NCBI GenBank assembly: GCA_963728355.1
Contig: CAVSJQ010000012.1
Span: 118,490 to 182,489, forward strand
DNA from: Sva-07 sp963728355
GTDB taxonomy: Bacteria; Actinomycetota; Acidimicrobiia; Acidimicrobiales; Ilumatobacteraceae
DNA length: 64,000 nucleotides
Direction of reading: 5' to 3'
Position 1 is the stretch's first letter. Each line of letters opens with the position of its first letter. The notes below the pieces were generated by a model. It did not search any database and had not been told where the DNA came from. It saw nothing but the letters and a program-made list of their open reading frames with translations. Made by a program: the position numbers and the translations under genes. Positions 49,723 to 57,894 of this stretch are shown here, one piece after another.

Positions 49723-50202
49723 TCATCGCTGCGTGATGACGGAGCGGCGGATCGCCAGGTGCTGGCCGACGAGATCGTCGACGACGGCATCGATGGCGGC
49801 GGCCACCGGTGCGCTCGGCGGCGTGCGCCACTCGACCTGTACGGCCTCGATCCCGATCAGCACTAGCCGCGCGGGCATGCGACCGATCGCCCGGGCCAGT
49901 TCGATGCCGACGGACACGTCGATGTCGTGGGTGGACACCGCACCCGGCGTCGGCAACGAGTCGAACGTTGCGTCCCACGTGGCGATGCGTCCGGGATCGG
50001 TACCGGGACGCATGGCGTCGACGATGACCACGTGGTCGTCGGGTTGCCAGTGGAGGGCGAGATCGGGGATCGATCCCTCGCACACGAACGTCCGGACCAG
50101 CGCCCCGGCTCCCAATCGCGCGCGGAGCCGGTCGCACACCAGCGGACCGGCCGCATCGTCGCCGCGATCGCGGTTGCCGACGCCGATGACGATCGGCGTC
50201 AT
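49723..50202 (-). CDS. [NiFe] hydrogenase maturation protease
   Basis: 159 residues of the HyaD/HycI endopeptidase family: IVIGVGNRDRGDDAAGPLVCDRL holds the nickel-binding start (GxGNxxxxDDxxG) and VVIVDAMRPG the second acidic site; STHDIDV has the conserved His. The enzyme trims the C-terminal tail of the large subunit after nickel insertion (known). Its ATG at 50202 overlaps the stop of the large subunit gene, the last step of a five-gene operon. Confidence 0.9.
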   Translation of the reverse strand: MTPIVIGVGNRDRGDDAAGPLVCDRLRARLGAGALVRTFVCEGSIPDLALHWQPDDHVVIVDAMRPGTDPGRIATWDATFDSLPTPGAVSTHDIDVSVGIELARAIGRMPARLVLIGIEAVQVEWRTPPSAPVAAAIDAVVDDLVGQHLAIRRSVITQR

Positions 50203-51518
50203 GCCCCACCGTCGGTGCGGTCGGTGCTGAAGCGCAGGAAGTGCGTAGCGCACGAGATGCAGGGGTCGTAGTTACGGATCACCTGTTCGCATCGGTGACC
50301 GAGCGTGTGGTCATCGAGGTCGAGGTGAGACTGCACGAAGTCGCGTAGGTCGGCTTCGATGGCGATCTGGTTCTGCGACGTGGGCGGCACGATCACGGCG
50401 TCGGTGATGATGCCGGCGTCGTCGAGTTGGTAGCGATGGTAGATGAGACCTCGTGGCGCCTCGGTCGCCGCCGCACCGGTGCCGGCGACCGGCGGCACGT
50501 CGACGGCCGGTTTCGTCGGCGGCGTATACGCATCGACGATGCGCTGTGCCTCCTCGACCGCCCACAACGTCTCCAGGCCGCGCACGATGATGCTGCGGAA
50601 CGGGTTGGTCTCGACCTCGCCGACGCCGACCTCGCCGGCGAGGTCGCGGACGGAGTCGGTGAGCAGGTCGTAGTTGTTCATCCAGCGTGCAAGCGGGCCG
50701 ACCTGGTAGCGGCGATCGCCGTCGAGGGTGGCGTGCAGCGCCGTGGAGTGCTCGACGTGGAACTCCTGGAGCCGTTCGCCGTACTCGACGACGTCGAGAT
50801 CGAGCCCGAGGTTCGACACGATGCGGCCCTCGTTGAGCGGATACTCCTCAGGATGGCGCAGCGACACGAACTCGGTGCGGTCGGCGAGCCGGTCGGGGAT
50901 CGTCGGGAACTCGAAACCGGCGACCCAGCGCAACAGGGCGATGGCTGCGACGCGTGCTCGTTCGAGATCGGGGAGCAACTCGTCGAGCTCCCGCCGGTTC
51001 GGTGCCCGGTAGAACCCACCGAGGCGGAGGTTCACCGGATGGATCGGACGGCCGCCCACGACCTCCAGAATCCGGTTGCCGGTCTTCTTGAGGTGCAGTA
51101 CCTCGGTCATCAGCTCCGGCTCGTCCCGCGCGATCGTGATCCCGGAGTCGACACCGAGGAAGTCGGGCGCGTGCAGGAACGCCATGTGCAGGACATGACT
51201 CTCGATCCACTCGCCGCAGTACAGCAGGCGCCGCAGGTCGCGGACCGATCGTTCGACCGTGACTCCGGCGAGTCGTTCCATGGCGTGCGTGGCGCTCATC
51301 TGATAGGCGATCGGGCAGATGCCGCAGATCCGCGCCGTGATGTCGATCGGCTCGTAGTAGGCCCGACCCCGCAGGAACGCTTCGAACATTCGGGGTGGCT
51401 CGTAGATCTCGAGCTGGACGTCGTCGACCACGCCGTCGCGCACGACGACGTGCATCGCCCCTTCCCCTTCGACCCGGGTGAGCGTCGGAACGTGGAGGTC
51501 GATCGACTTGTGCGTCAT
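50199..51518 (-). CDS. [NiFe] hydrogenase large (alpha) subunit, group 3b type
   Basis: 439 residues. The N-terminal nickel site ARICGICPIAYQMSATHAME (about 60-80) and the C-terminal site NYDPCISCATHFLRF are both complete; the latter is followed by a short tail after the last site residues that the maturation protease can remove. VTLTRVEGEG-like start (HVPTLTRVEGEGAMHV) is the family's opening. Together with the NAD(P)-binding subunit this marks a group 3b (sulfhydrogenase-like, NADP-linked, cytoplasmic) enzyme. ATGA overlap with the delta subunit gene. Confidence 0.94.
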   Translation of the reverse strand: MTHKSIDLHVPTLTRVEGEGAMHVVVRDGVVDDVQLEIYEPPRMFEAFLRGRAYYEPIDITARICGICPIAYQMSATHAMERLAGVTVERSVRDLRRLLYCGEWIESHVLHMAFLHAPDFLGVDSGITIARDEPELMTEVLHLKKTGNRILEVVGGRPIHPVNLRLGGFYRAPNRRELDELLPDLERARVAAIALLRWVAGFEFPTIPDRLADRTEFVSLRHPEEYPLNEGRIVSNLGLDLDVVEYGERLQEFHVEHSTALHATLDGDRRYQVGPLARWMNNYDLLTDSVRDLAGEVGVGEVETNPFRSIIVRGLETLWAVEEAQRIVDAYTPPTKPAVDVPPVAGTGAAATEAPRGLIYHRYQLDDAGIITDAVIVPPTSQNQIAIEADLRDFVQSHLDLDDHTLGHRCEQVIRNYDPCISCATHFLRFSTDRTDGGA

Positions 51519-52288
51519 CGCTCTGCTCCCTCTGGTGCGAGACGGGCGAAGGCCTCGACGTCGAACGTGCGCATCAGGCGGTCGATCGCTTCCGGATCGA
51601 CCCCGAGTTGGTCGAGCCGGTGTTCGAGCGCAGGGATGTTCGGATCCTCCATCGGGCCGAAGCAGCCGTAGCAGCCGCGGTGGAACGACGGGCACAGCGC
51701 ACCACAACCCGCCTGCGTGATCGGGCCGAGACAGGCGGTGCCGTGGGCGACCATCACGCAACTTGTCGAGGCCGCCTTGCACTCGGTGCACACGCTGGTG
51801 GTCGGCAGCCGCAAGACGTGTCGGTTCAGCAGGGCGGCGATCGTAGCGACGAGCTGCTTGCGGTCGATCGGGCAGCCGCGGAGTTCGAGGTCGACGTCGA
51901 CGTGATCGGCGATGGGTGTCGAGGTGGCCAGGGTCGAGATGTACTCGGGGTGGGCGTAGACGATCGAGGTGAACTCGGCGACGTCGGCGCCGTTGCGTAG
52001 CGCCTGGATGCCGCCGGCCGTGGCGCACGCGCCGATCGTCACGAGCAGGCCCGACTGGCGGCGCACCTCCTGGATGCGCTCGGCGTCGTGGGCGGTCGTG
52101 ATCGAGCCCTCGACGAGCGAGACGTCGTAGGGCCCGTCGACCATCGTCGAGGTCGCCTCGGGGAAGTACGAGATGGCGACGTGGTCGGTGACAGCCAACA
52201 GCTCGTCCTCGCAGTCGAGCAGGCTGAGCTGGCAGCCGTCGCACGACGCGAACTTCCACACCGCCAGTGTCGGTCGGCGTTCGTTCAT
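51515..52288 (-). CDS. [NiFe] hydrogenase small (delta) subunit
   Basis: 257 residues. KFASCDGCQLSLLDCEDELL gives the proximal cluster Cys pair; VTIGACATAGGIQALRN, ELRGCPIDRKQLV, and CTECKAASTSCVMVAHGTACLGPITQAGCGALCPSFHRGCYGCFG supply the further Cys ligands. No Tat signal, so the enzyme is cytoplasmic, as expected for group 3b. A good ribosome site (GAGGAG) precedes the ATG at 52288. Confidence 0.93.
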   Translation of the reverse strand: MNERRPTLAVWKFASCDGCQLSLLDCEDELLAVTDHVAISYFPEATSTMVDGPYDVSLVEGSITTAHDAERIQEVRRQSGLLVTIGACATAGGIQALRNGADVAEFTSIVYAHPEYISTLATSTPIADHVDVDLELRGCPIDRKQLVATIAALLNRHVLRLPTTSVCTECKAASTSCVMVAHGTACLGPITQAGCGALCPSFHRGCYGCFGPMEDPNIPALEHRLDQLGVDPEAIDRLMRTFDVEAFARLAPEGAER

Positions 52289-52298
52289 CGTGTTCTCC

Positions 52299-53159
52299 TC
52301 ATCGTTCCCGCACCTGCAGTGCGACGGCGATCTCGGGATAGGTGAGTACCGGGCCGTCCCTGCAGACGATCACCGGCCCAAGTTGGCAGTGACCACAGCG
52401 CCCGGTCGCACACTGCATGTTGCGCTCCAGCGTCAGCTGGATCGACGGCGGTGCGACGCCGAGGTCGACGAGCCGGTCCGCGGTGATCCGCATCATCACG
52501 TCGGGGCCGCACAGCAGCGCCGCCGTGTCGGACCAGTCGATGTCGAGGTCGGCAACGACGTCAGGCACGAGCCCGATTCGGCCCGACCATCCCTGTTCGG
52601 CGACGTCGATCGTCGGGACGATCTCGATCCCGCGTGTTCGCAGCTCGTCGTAGTCGCCGGCGTAGAGCAGGTCCTCGCTGCGCCTGGCGCCGACGACCAG
52701 CACGATGCGACGGTCGGGTCGCTTCTCGCCGTCGTCGAGCAGGGCGTACAGTGCGGACCGCAGGGGTGCGAGGCCGATGCCTCCGGCAGCGATCACCACG
52801 TCGCCCTCGAGCGTATCGACGTCCCACGGCCGGCCGAACGGTCCACGGATCGGCAACTGGTCACCCGGCTCGAGTGCGCACAGTGCCGTCGTGATCGCAC
52901 CGGCGCGACGGATCGTGTATGCGTGGTGGTCGTCGACGGCAGTGGACGAGCTGATCGAGATCGGCGCTTCGCCGATGCCGAAGGCGCCGAGCATGCTGAC
53001 CTGTCCTGGCAGGAACGGCGCTGGTGCGCCGTCGACCGGGAGGACGTGGAGCGTGAAAACGCCCGGTGTCTCGTCGATCTTCGACCCAACGACGTGGATG
53101 CGTGGCTCGACCATCGGATCGCCGGTGGTCATGGGCGCGAGGTCGACGGTGGATGTCAT
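52299..53159 (-). CDS. hydrogenase gamma subunit, FAD/NAD(P)-binding
   Basis: 286 residues of the ferredoxin-NADP reductase-like HydG/HyhG family. An FAD domain (about 20-105; PGQVSMLGAFGIGEAPISISSS) is followed by an NAD(P) domain (VVIAAGGIGLAPLRSALYALL) and a C-terminal [2Fe-2S] motif RNMQCATGRCGHCQLGPVIVCRDGPV. It passes electrons between the iron-sulfur chain and NAD(P)H. The ATG overlaps the stop of the beta gene. Confidence 0.93.
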   Translation of the reverse strand: MTSTVDLAPMTTGDPMVEPRIHVVGSKIDETPGVFTLHVLPVDGAPAPFLPGQVSMLGAFGIGEAPISISSSTAVDDHHAYTIRRAGAITTALCALEPGDQLPIRGPFGRPWDVDTLEGDVVIAAGGIGLAPLRSALYALLDDGEKRPDRRIVLVVGARRSEDLLYAGDYDELRTRGIEIVPTIDVAEQGWSGRIGLVPDVVADLDIDWSDTAALLCGPDVMMRITADRLVDLGVAPPSIQLTLERNMQCATGRCGHCQLGPVIVCRDGPVLTYPEIAVALQVRER

Positions 53160-54301
53160 GGTGCACCTGCTGCCGTGGCCAGCGCTTCGACTTCAGCGGT
53201 CAGGTCGATGCCCACCGGACACCAGGTGATGCACCGCCCGCAGCCGACGCAGCCCGACTCGCCGAATTGGTCGTGCCACGTCCCGAGTTTGTGGGTGAGC
53301 CACTGCCGGTAGCGCGAGCGGGGCGACGATCGTGCGGGCCCCGGCCCGAGGCGTGAGTACTCGAGGCTGAAGCAGGTGTCCCAGATCCGGTCCCGGTGGG
53401 TGCTGCCGCCGTCGAGTGCGATGCGGTCGTCGGTGTCGGTGCAGAAGCAGGTGGGGCACACCGCAGTGCAGTTGCCGCACGTCAGGCATCGTTCGGCGAC
53501 GTCGTCCCAACGGGGGTGTGCGAGGTCGGCGAGCACGATCGAGGCCGCGAGCGCAGGCATGGAGCGCTCGGTGGTGTGCACGCTGTCGCGGGCCCGCTCG
53601 GCGTCGGCGACGTCGTCGGGCTCAGCGGGAGCGAACCCGAGCGACTCGGCGAATTCGCGGCCCGGTAGTGATCCGGCTCGCATCAGGTACCGGACGCCGT
53701 CGTCGCCGTCGAGCTCGGTGAGGGAGAGGTCGGCTCCGCCGTCGACGGAGGGCCCGGTACCGGTCGATTCGCAGAAGCACGTGGGAGCGGGTCGTGAGCA
53801 GTCGACGCCGATGACGAACAGCCCGGAGCGCGCCGCGGCGTGGTGTGGATCCGGGTGCGGCCCGTCGAGCTGTGTTCGTCCGAGGCGCTCGAGACCGGCG
53901 ATGTCGCAGGCGCGAGCCCCGATCACGGCGCGGCGGGTCGGGTGGTGTGGGACGATCGACACGGCGACGGACCCGCTCTCGTCGCGGGTCATCGACCACA
54001 CCGGGTTGCGCGGTGGATGCACGATCGCCTTGAGCGAGTCGGGTCCGACCACGTACGAGAAGCGGTGCGGCTCGCCGGTCGTCGCCGTGCGATACGACGC
54101 CGGCTGCAGTTCGTCGACGACGCCGCGGGGCAGCTCGTCGGCGCTGCCAATCGGGCTCATCCTGATCACGCCGTCGACGAGCACGGGAGCGATGACCTCG
54201 TCGTACTCGCGGCACAGTGCGTCGACCATCGCGCCGAGATCGTCGGGAGACATCGTCCAGGCCGGCGCAGCGGGTGGGTCCGTGGCGCCGTGATCGAGCA
54301 T
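53156..54301 (-). CDS. hydrogenase beta subunit, 4Fe-4S protein
   Basis: 381 residues. A HydB-like N-terminal domain with a Cys-containing centre (IGARACDIAGLERL; GVDCSRPAPTCFCESTG) precedes two ferredoxin-type clusters, CLTCGNCTAVCPTCFC and CVGCGRCITWCPVGID. It is the first gene of the operon (beta-gamma-delta-alpha-protease order) and lies 110 bases from the initiator tRNA gene on the other strand. hypABCDEF accessory genes are not in the window. Confidence 0.92.
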   Translation of the reverse strand: MLDHGATDPPAAPAWTMSPDDLGAMVDALCREYDEVIAPVLVDGVIRMSPIGSADELPRGVVDELQPASYRTATTGEPHRFSYVVGPDSLKAIVHPPRNPVWSMTRDESGSVAVSIVPHHPTRRAVIGARACDIAGLERLGRTQLDGPHPDPHHAAARSGLFVIGVDCSRPAPTCFCESTGTGPSVDGGADLSLTELDGDDGVRYLMRAGSLPGREFAESLGFAPAEPDDVADAERARDSVHTTERSMPALAASIVLADLAHPRWDDVAERCLTCGNCTAVCPTCFCTDTDDRIALDGGSTHRDRIWDTCFSLEYSRLGPGPARSSPRSRYRQWLTHKLGTWHDQFGESGCVGCGRCITWCPVGIDLTAEVEALATAAGAP

Positions 54302-54412
54302 GAGGCCACTATCGGGGTGGTGTGACGTCGGCGACAGGGTCGAAGGCCCCTGAACGTCATCTGGGCGGTTGCGAATCCTCGGTCGCAGGCGTACAGTGAC
54401 GGTCCACTTCGA

Positions 54413-54489
<77 letters not shown>

Positions 54490-54500
54490 ATTTGCGAGTG

Positions 54501-54527
54501 AAGGCCCAGGTCAGCGACCTGGGCCTT
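54501..54527 (+). terminator. terminator hairpin behind initiator tRNA
   Basis: AAGGCCCAGGTC-AGC-GACCTGGGCCTT, a perfect 12-bp stem. Confidence 0.85.
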
Positions 54528-54553
54528 CCTCGTTGACGGGGCGTTCCTGCGGT

Positions 54554-55747
54554 TCAGGCGGTCTTCTTCCGGGTGTTCCCACGACGTTCAACCGGCGCCG
54601 TGGTGGTCGTGGGAACGGGTGCGCTGAGCTGTTCGGTGATGTCGGCGGCGTTCTCTTGCATGCCGGGCAGGAGGTGTTGGTAGGTCTGCATGGTGAAGGC
54701 GATGTTGGCGTGTCCGAGGCGTTCGGAGACGACCTTGACGGGGACGCCGGCTTGGATCAGCAGCGAGCCGTGGGTGTGGCGGAGGTCGTGGAACCGGATT
54801 CGTCGGACGCCGGCGTTGTTCACGATCCGGCTGAACGCTTGGTAGATGGCGTGAGGGTGCACGACATCGCCATCGCCGTCGGTGAACACCCAGTTGTCGG
54901 CGTTGTCGATACCGACCGCGGAGAACTCGGCTGCCTGTAGGGCCCGCCAGCCAGCCAGCACGGTCATGGTGGTGGCGTCGAGGGCGATGTTGCGACGGGC
55001 GGTCTTGGTCTTGCCGCAGGTCTCGTGAACTTCGTAGCCGACGGCGACGAGACCACGGTTGAGCGCGAGGCGTTGTCGGGGGAAGTCGATGTCGGTCCAC
55101 TTGAGTCCGACGAGTTCGTTGCGTCGCATGCCCGTGTTCGCGGCAAGCCACAGGATCGGGAAGTAGCGGTGTCCGGCCGCCGTGCGTAGAAAGGCGCGGA
55201 GTTCGGTGTCGGTCCACGCCGTGCCTTCGACGCGTTGGGTACCTCGTTGTTTCGGAGCCCGGGCGACTTCGGCGACGTTGCGGGTGACGAGTCCGCGCCG
55301 TACGGCGTCGTCGAGCGCTCCTCGGATGACGAGGTGGATTTCGTAGACGGTCTTGGGGTGCAATCCGCGACCGTCGAGGGGGTTGAGGAGCCGGTCGTAG
55401 AGGCCTTCGATCTGCTGGTAGGTCAATCGTCGAAGTGTCACCTTGCCGAGCGCCGGCAGGACATGGCGCCGGACGTTGCGTTCGTAGCCGCGGTACGTGC
55501 TTGTCGCGAGGCGCAGCTTCTTTCCTGGCAGCCACTGTGTGGTCAGGTAGGCGCCGAACGTCAACGAGCGCGACGCGTCGACGCGTCTGGTTTCGGCGGC
55601 GGCGAGCTTTCGGGCGAGCGCCTCGGCTTCGGCGCGGTCCGTGCCGGCGGGATGCCACCGGCGGAGTTCTTTCCCGGTGATCGGATCCCGACCGTGATAG
55701 ATGACTGCGTAGAACCGGCCGCGACGTTGAGCGACATAACCGTTCAT
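54554..55747 (-). CDS. tyrosine site-specific recombinase (integrase) 2
   Basis: 397 residues. An AP2-like arm-binding domain (RRGRFYAVIYHGRDPITGKELRRWH) is followed by a core-binding domain (about 70-165) and a catalytic domain with NTGMRRNELVGLKWTDID, FHDLRHTHGSLLI, LGHANIAFTMQTY and the nucleophile Tyr. A perfect ribosome site (AAGGAGGA) precedes the ATG at 55747. Its 3' end faces the tRNA-Met gene, the usual arrangement for elements in tRNA 3' ends. It is related in layout to, but clearly different from, the integrase at 7272. Confidence 0.94.
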   Translation of the reverse strand: MNGYVAQRRGRFYAVIYHGRDPITGKELRRWHPAGTDRAEAEALARKLAAAETRRVDASRSLTFGAYLTTQWLPGKKLRLATSTYRGYERNVRRHVLPALGKVTLRRLTYQQIEGLYDRLLNPLDGRGLHPKTVYEIHLVIRGALDDAVRRGLVTRNVAEVARAPKQRGTQRVEGTAWTDTELRAFLRTAAGHRYFPILWLAANTGMRRNELVGLKWTDIDFPRQRLALNRGLVAVGYEVHETCGKTKTARRNIALDATTMTVLAGWRALQAAEFSAVGIDNADNWVFTDGDGDVVHPHAIYQAFSRIVNNAGVRRIRFHDLRHTHGSLLIQAGVPVKVVSERLGHANIAFTMQTYQHLLPGMQENAADITEQLSAPVPTTTTAPVERRGNTRKKTA

Positions 55748-55877
55748 GATTCCTCCTTCTGTCGGCCTCGACCGTCGAGACCCGTAGGAACACTCGTAGG
55801 AACGACGAATTGGGGCAACCGCTCGCGGTAGGCGAGTTGGTGCATCCCACGGCTCGCGGGTGCGGCACACTCGCGTA

Positions 55878-56420
55878 GTGGAGTTCACCGGATTCGTGTC
55901 GAGCCGACTCTCGTCGGTCGAACGCGAGGCGCTGTCTAACGCAGTCGAGCAGGTGAACGATTTCCTGCTGGGTGAACTCGTCGAGCTCTACAACGAGACA
56001 GCGGGACCGTCTGCGTTGCGGATGTTCAGCTCCCTGTTCCTCCCAGACCGCCACGTTGCTTTCTACGACTTCGCACTGATCCGCCGCATGCACGTGTGTT
56101 TCGTCGTCGTCGCCGGACGGCTGCAGGACCGTTGGGAACCGCCACGCTGCCGGGGTGAGGAGTTGGTCCTGCGGGCAGTCATCGATCACGCCGAGACGTG
56201 TCTCGACGAGCAGACCGACGAACCAAGCGATGGCCTTGGTCGTCTGCGTGAGTGGCTGTTCGAGGATCTCGATCACGAGTACCTCTTCGATATGGCATTC
56301 GACGGGATCGACGACCCCGACACCTATGAAGGCTCACAGCTCGGAGTTAAATCGCTGCACCCGTCAGCGTGGTTCGAACCGTTCCACGCCGACGCCCCTG
56401 TACACCCGTTGCTTGCGTGA
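55878..56420 (+). CDS. hypothetical protein
   Basis: 180 residues, acidic and mixed helical, no signal peptide: VEFTGFVSSRLSSVEREALSNAVEQVNDFL ... EYLFDMAFDGIDDPD. No family recognised. GTG start at 55878. It is followed 8 bases later by an island-type intergenic repeat. Confidence 0.6.
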   Translation: MEFTGFVSSRLSSVEREALSNAVEQVNDFLLGELVELYNETAGPSALRMFSSLFLPDRHVAFYDFALIRRMHVCFVVVAGRLQDRWEPPRCRGEELVLRAVIDHAETCLDEQTDEPSDGLGRLREWLFEDLDHEYLFDMAFDGIDDPDTYEGSQLGVKSLHPSAWFEPFHADAPVHPLLA

Positions 56421-56734
56421 CGCAGCGAGATTATGCAGTGGGCCGATCGGGCTCCGAGGCCGCACAGTTCGCCGGAAGCCGAGCGCGAGAAGGCGCGTTC
56501 TTGGCCGGGATTATCGCGGTAACTGATCGATCGATCGGAAGTGCCGGTATTGGAGGGTGGAAACTGGTCTACACAGCGTGAATCAGCGCTTCTCATCCGT
56601 CGGGAAGTTGCCGCAGACGGGGGAGCGTGGTGTCGGATGAGCCGGCACGTGTCAAGCAGTGCTGCATCGTTGTGTTGCCTCCCGACGGTCAAGTCGCACT
56701 CAGTCATCTCGTTCGAGACGCACCTGCGAGCCGC
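56421..56734. other. 314-bp non-coding stretch with a repeat
   Basis: Contains the type D repeat at 56429-56520. The remaining 200 bases hold no convincing gene. Confidence 0.6.
56429..56520 (+). repeat. intergenic repeat, type D copy 2
   Basis: Its first 45 bases match 10223-10267 at 42 of 45 positions, and it ends with GGGATTATCGCGG in place of GCGATTACCGGGCGG. The two copies lie in different accessory regions 46 kb apart. Confidence 0.8.
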
Positions 56735-57760
56735 TCACTCCTGCGGTGCGTCGGCGAGCTCGGTGATCATGAGCGCCCCCATGTTGTCGTACGACACGAC
56801 GAGCCAGAACGTCCCCTGGCCTCCGCCTTCGAAGGTTTCGGACATCTCGAATGCGGCACCGTCGGGTCCCTCGATGACCCGATCGGTGCGCTCGATGGTC
56901 TCGATGAAGCTGAATTGCTCGAGAAACGGAACGATGGTCGAGGCGTCGTGCACCTCTCCGTCGATCGCCACCCACGTCCCGTTCGACCCCAGGAGATTCT
57001 GGATGGACACGAAGTCTCGCGCCGTGAACGATCTTCCGACCTCGTCGGCAATCGCCGCCGCTTCAGCCGTCGTGCCAGTGACCGCATCGACCGGCGTGAA
57101 CTCGAACCGGTACGTGAATTTCTCGCCGAAGCCGTCGGTGAACGTGAGCCTCGACGTGCCGCGCACGTCCGCGAATGCGCCAGTTCCACTTTGGATCTTG
57201 CCCGCCCCTTCTCCCGTCTGGTCATCGAGCTGCATCGTCGACGTGGACTCGGTGACGAATGTGCCGCTGCCGACGCCGACGAGTTCGCCCGTGAAGTCGC
57301 CCCGTACGAGCACCTCGACCGTGTCGTCGCCGGCCAGATACGAACCGGTGAGGATCATCTCGCCCACGAGGTCACCCTCGTAGATGTTCCGGCTCGAGGT
57401 GGGGACGCGTCCGTCCGGTCCGGCGGGACCGTTGATCTGGCTGCCCTCGATCCGGTAGGCCGTTCCCTCGGCGACGACGGTCTCGGTCAGCGGCTGGCCG
57501 TCCGTCGGGGCATCCGTCGTGGGCGTCTCGGTGGTGGCAGGCGCTGGGTCGGTCGCCGGCGGGTTGGTCGCCGACGACGTCTCCGCGACGGGCTCTGTGG
57601 TTGCGGCCGGTTCGGTGCTGGCCGGCGTGGCGGCGTCCGAGTCGGATCCGCACGCCGAGAGCAGCAGGGCGCCGGCGCTGAACAGGGCGAGGGCGGTACA
57701 CCGACCGCAGGCACGCGGTGGCGGGTTGACGTTGGTTCCGAGGTGGGTTGTGGCTGACAC
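56735..57760 (-). CDS. lipoprotein with C-terminal nuclear-transport-factor-like region
   Basis: 341 residues. The signal peptide ends with lipobox LLLSAC, then a Thr/Pro/Ala-rich linker (about 40-85). The first soluble domain (YRIEGSQINGPAGPDGRV ... GSGTFVTESTSTMQLD ... GTGAFADVRGTSRLTF) resembles a beta-barrel of the allene-oxide-cyclase/dirigent type. The last part (AIADEVGRSFTARDFVSIQNLLGSNGTWVAIDGEV) looks SnoaL/NTF2-like. GTG 57760 has AGGAGG at the right distance. It is divergent from the large regulator at 57895 and may be its target (inference). Confidence 0.65.
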   Translation of the reverse strand: MSATTHLGTNVNPPPRACGRCTALALFSAGALLLSACGSDSDAATPASTEPAATTEPVAETSSATNPPATDPAPATTETPTTDAPTDGQPLTETVVAEGTAYRIEGSQINGPAGPDGRVPTSSRNIYEGDLVGEMILTGSYLAGDDTVEVLVRGDFTGELVGVGSGTFVTESTSTMQLDDQTGEGAGKIQSGTGAFADVRGTSRLTFTDGFGEKFTYRFEFTPVDAVTGTTAEAAAIADEVGRSFTARDFVSIQNLLGSNGTWVAIDGEVHDASTIVPFLEQFSFIETIERTDRVIEGPDGAAFEMSETFEGGGQGTFWLVVSYDNMGALMITELADAPQE

Positions 57761-57894
57761 GTTGGGTGGCCTCCTGGCGTGGGGGTCGGTCGGACTCGGC
57801 TTCATCCTCCGATTGCCGGGTCACCGTTCGGTCACCGGCTCGACCAACTACGGTGACCGGGACGATGAACAGCGGACCGAAGGGAAGCGGCGGA

